Part shown: piece by piece, positions 62,389 through 64,000 of the stretch | Numbering within the stretch: the stretch's first letter is position 1 | Layout: each line of letters begins with the position of its first letter | Source: a virus | DNA length: 64,000 nucleotides | Reading direction: 5' to 3' (one strand) | Virus record (IMG/VR): IMGVR_UViG_3300020195_000009 | Coordinates: 62,001-126,000 of that record | Program-made: the position numbers and the translations under genes | The notes under the pieces: model-generated | Told to the model about the DNA's origin: nothing | Seen by the model: only the letters and a program-made list of their open reading frames with translations | Database searches by the model: none

Positions 62389-62793
62389 TCACTTCGACCC
62401 GGCTACAAGATGATCATAGGTTGCAGCCGCCTCGTTACCCTTCTCGGTACGGGCCAGCTCTTGGGCCTCCCTCCAGGAGCCGGTCTCAACCCCCTCGTAG
62501 TTTGCCTGAAGGTTGGCTTTGAAGACGTGGTCCTTCTCTTTTTTGGCCAGCATGTCCCGCCGCTTCGCCCGGTAGGCGTTCTCTTTGATGGACTTGCTAG
62601 CCCACCCCCCAGACTCACCCTCCTTGAGAATGAACCCTAGGTTACCGGGGGCGAAGCCAATTTGAGCTGGAAGGCCGCAGGTCTTGCAGGCGAGGGCTTT
62701 GGTGCCAGCTTTTACTTGGTCGTACTCCGAGTACGACAGGCGTTGGTCGTGGGTTTCACCGCATTCAAGGCATTCGATTTGGTACGTCGGCAC
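62389..62793 (-). CDS. FmdB-like zinc ribbon protein (second copy)
   Basis: The N-terminus shows the ribbon MPTYQIECLECGETHDQ, then CKTCGLPAQ, with two CxxC pairs. The rest is helical and charged, with KENAYRAKRRDMLAKKEKDH. The start is GTG with GGGAG upstream. The N-terminal 40 residues resemble the copy at 40423-40857, but the tails differ, so they are distant paralogues. The function in phages is unknown. Confidence 0.75.
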   Translation of the reverse strand: MPTYQIECLECGETHDQRLSYSEYDQVKAGTKALACKTCGLPAQIGFAPGNLGFILKEGESGGWASKSIKENAYRAKRRDMLAKKEKDHVFKANLQANYEGVETGSWREAQELARTEKGNEAAATYDHLVAGSK

Positions 62794-62806
62794 GGTCGAT
62801 CTCCCT

Positions 62807-63706
62807 TCATTTCATTTTCATTTCACGCTGAATAGCGTGGCGGAAAGCATCCTCTGCGGCGGTCTTCTTCTTGGGGATCTCCCACTTACGAACATGACCA
62901 ATGACAGCCGATACGTGTTTGCAAACCCGATTGATCCTCTCGGGGTCTTTAATGTTCGGAGTTGAAGCCGTACCCACGGGCTTACCGTCTATGTACGCCT
63001 CACCCTTCGCATGGAACTCGGAACCCAACCATCTCCAAGCATGGCAGGAGCATGAGAAGTGGGCGTCCATCTTGGTCAAGGCTTTCACTACCCCTTTGCG
63101 GGTTGCCTTAAGCTTGACCATCTTGGGGCCGTTACCGCAGTTGACAGAGAAGATCCAACGAAGATTGCCAACATCCACTCGTTTGACGGAAACAGCGCAA
63201 GTTTTGGATCGGTCGACGACCTTGGGGTTCAACCCCTCTTCAATCTCGGGAAACCGGGCAGCAATCCGCACCAAACCCTCAAGTGGTACCAAGACCTCAT
63301 GGGCCGTCCGTAGCAACCAGAGCTGCGTCACAGACTCAACGAGGTGGGCGTTGTGACGGTTGGGGATCTTGTCCCGGTACGGGTAACGGGTCTTGGAATA
63401 GTCGTTGTCGGGTCGTTCACCAAGCCCGTTGTAGCTAGGTTGGGCTTTCGAGTGGTCGATCTCGTCCGCCCGCCCTTGGTCCTTCAACAGATCGTCGGCG
63501 TTGTCGACATGGTAGATCGACTGGTTGTTCATGGAAGGCTCTCGGGGAGGCTCGCCGGGTGGCTTTGCAAACGTAGAGGACCCAGGGATAGCGGGGTCCA
63601 AAGACAAGCCCTTCCCCGCCGGGTCACCACTGGGGAGCTTGGACTCCGAAAGTGCCGACCCACCCGCTGTGCCGTAAGGCGGGCGAATAACAAGCGGCTG
63701 GATCAT
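62807..63706 (-). CDS. SWIM zinc finger protein
   Basis: Residues about 219-268 carry the SWIM signature: FSCSCHAW (CxC) and then RVCKHVSAVI (CxH), separated by about 40 residues. SWIM domains bind DNA or protein and occur in phage late and packaging regions. The N-terminal 100 residues are proline/serine-rich and probably disordered. The ATG overlaps the stop of the truncated gene at the window edge (ATGA), so they are coupled. Residues 115-215 form a folded region of unknown type. Confidence 0.75.
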   Translation of the reverse strand: MIQPLVIRPPYGTAGGSALSESKLPSGDPAGKGLSLDPAIPGSSTFAKPPGEPPREPSMNNQSIYHVDNADDLLKDQGRADEIDHSKAQPSYNGLGERPDNDYSKTRYPYRDKIPNRHNAHLVESVTQLWLLRTAHEVLVPLEGLVRIAARFPEIEEGLNPKVVDRSKTCAVSVKRVDVGNLRWIFSVNCGNGPKMVKLKATRKGVVKALTKMDAHFSCSCHAWRWLGSEFHAKGEAYIDGKPVGTASTPNIKDPERINRVCKHVSAVIGHVRKWEIPKKKTAAEDAFRHAIQREMKMK

Positions 63707-64000
63707 GGGGAGGCTGCCTTCCCCCGCGCTCTCTTCTCGGCCTTGTATATCCGATTCTGTTCTCGCCGTCTTGCTTTACGTGCCCGCTCCTCAGGGGGGA
63801 GATGAGCGTCTCTGGCGATTGCATTCGCAGCAACCGTTTCCCAAGCCTTGCGCAACCCCTCGGCGTTAGCCTTCTGCCACTCAGGATCAGCATGCTGCTT
63901 ACGAAGCTGCTCTAGGTTCTGCTTTCGCCACTCAGGATTGGCGAGCTTTGCTTGAGCACCCCTTGAACAAGCGTCCCTGTACTCAAGGTCAGCCGCTCTC
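63703..64000 (-). CDS. C-terminal part of DNA-binding-repeat protein, truncated by window edge
   Basis: The frame is open from the right edge to a TGA at 63703. The visible 98 residues contain three tandem repeats of about 20 residues: ANPEWRKQNLEQLRKQH, ADPEWQKANAEGLRKAW and a looser first copy (LEYRDACSRGAQAKL). Such NPEW-x-K repeats are typical of DNA-binding tails of homing endonucleases (NUMOD-like). The end is basic (RARKARRREQNRIYKAEKRARG). The catalytic part would be to the right of the window. Confidence 0.5.
   Translation of the reverse strand, partial: RAADLEYRDACSRGAQAKLANPEWRKQNLEQLRKQHADPEWQKANAEGLRKAWETVAANAIARDAHLPPEERARKARRREQNRIYKAEKRARGKAASP

Noticed and set aside
63624-63893. 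89-codon minus-strand frame at the right edge
   Set aside because: It lies in a different frame from the repeat-bearing edge gene and overlaps its end and the start of the SWIM gene; the NPEW repeats favour the other frame.
1-64000. Many plus-strand open frames of 60-635 codons
   Set aside because: They lie opposite well-supported minus-strand genes, lack ribosome binding sites and have protein compositions (Arg/Ser/Pro-rich) typical of antisense frames. No plus-strand gene is supported.
1-64000. tRNA or rRNA genes
   Set aside because: No cloverleaf or rRNA-like stretch was noticed; all longer gaps are explained by leaders, hairpins or small genes.

Overview
The window is part of the late (virion) gene block of a large contractile-tailed phage (myovirus morphotype). 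Every gene I can support lies on the minus strand, so transcription runs from right (64000) to left (1). Genes are packed tightly, often with start and stop codons overlapping, and many are far longer than in classical myophages (sheath about 1432 residues, hub 1132, one virion protein of 2072). That suggests a jumbo-type or otherwise large phage. No tRNA, CRISPR array, terminase, portal or major capsid gene is recognisable here; the packaging and capsid genes probably lie beyond the right edge. The host cannot be named, but one phage gene carries a lipobox signal peptide, so the host must process lipoproteins.

Layout in transcription order. (1) 64000-53495: an edge-truncated protein with DNA-binding-type repeats, a SWIM zinc-finger protein, an FmdB-like zinc ribbon, several virion or decoration-type proteins, a secreted lipoprotein of the alpha/beta-hydrolase lipase type, two proteins sharing an Ig-like C-terminal domain, and a DUF5659-like protein. 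(2) 53453-53183: a remnant that looks like an internally deleted endonuclease VII-type gene. (3) 53102-45408: repeat-rich fibre-like proteins, a phage tail-fibre family protein, a run of four genes sharing a macroglobulin/Ig-like domain, and neck/connector proteins. (4) 45411-42077: an unexpected group made of a coiled-coil protein, a twin-repeat protein, a Dps/ferritin-like protein, an actin/ParM-like ATPase and a 39-residue zinc protein. (5) 42077-35950: a neck/tail-completion-type protein, a second FmdB-like protein and the tail sheath. (6) 35858-28921: a UvrD-type superfamily 1 helicase with accompanying proteins, placed between sheath and tube. (7) 28917-21993: tail tube, tail-assembly-chaperone-like proteins and tape measure. 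(8) 21992-1: baseplate, with a LysM-adaptor-like pair (one carrying a lytic transglycosylase domain), a gp27-like hub, a gp5/VgrG-like spike followed by an HNH endonuclease gene, a very large fibre-like protein, a gp25-like wedge protein and the start of a baseplate-J-like protein at the left edge.

The most interesting points are: the spike/HNH locus, where the last 12 residues of the spike recur downstream of the endonuclease with different synonymous codons, as if a homing element had brought a replacement C-terminus and displaced the old one; the actin-like plus Dps-like gene pair inside the tail operon; the secreted lipase lipoprotein; the UvrD helicase between sheath and tube genes; and a recurring set of beta-domains inserted into otherwise unrelated virion proteins. 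All function calls come from reading the translated sequence by eye; no database search was run.
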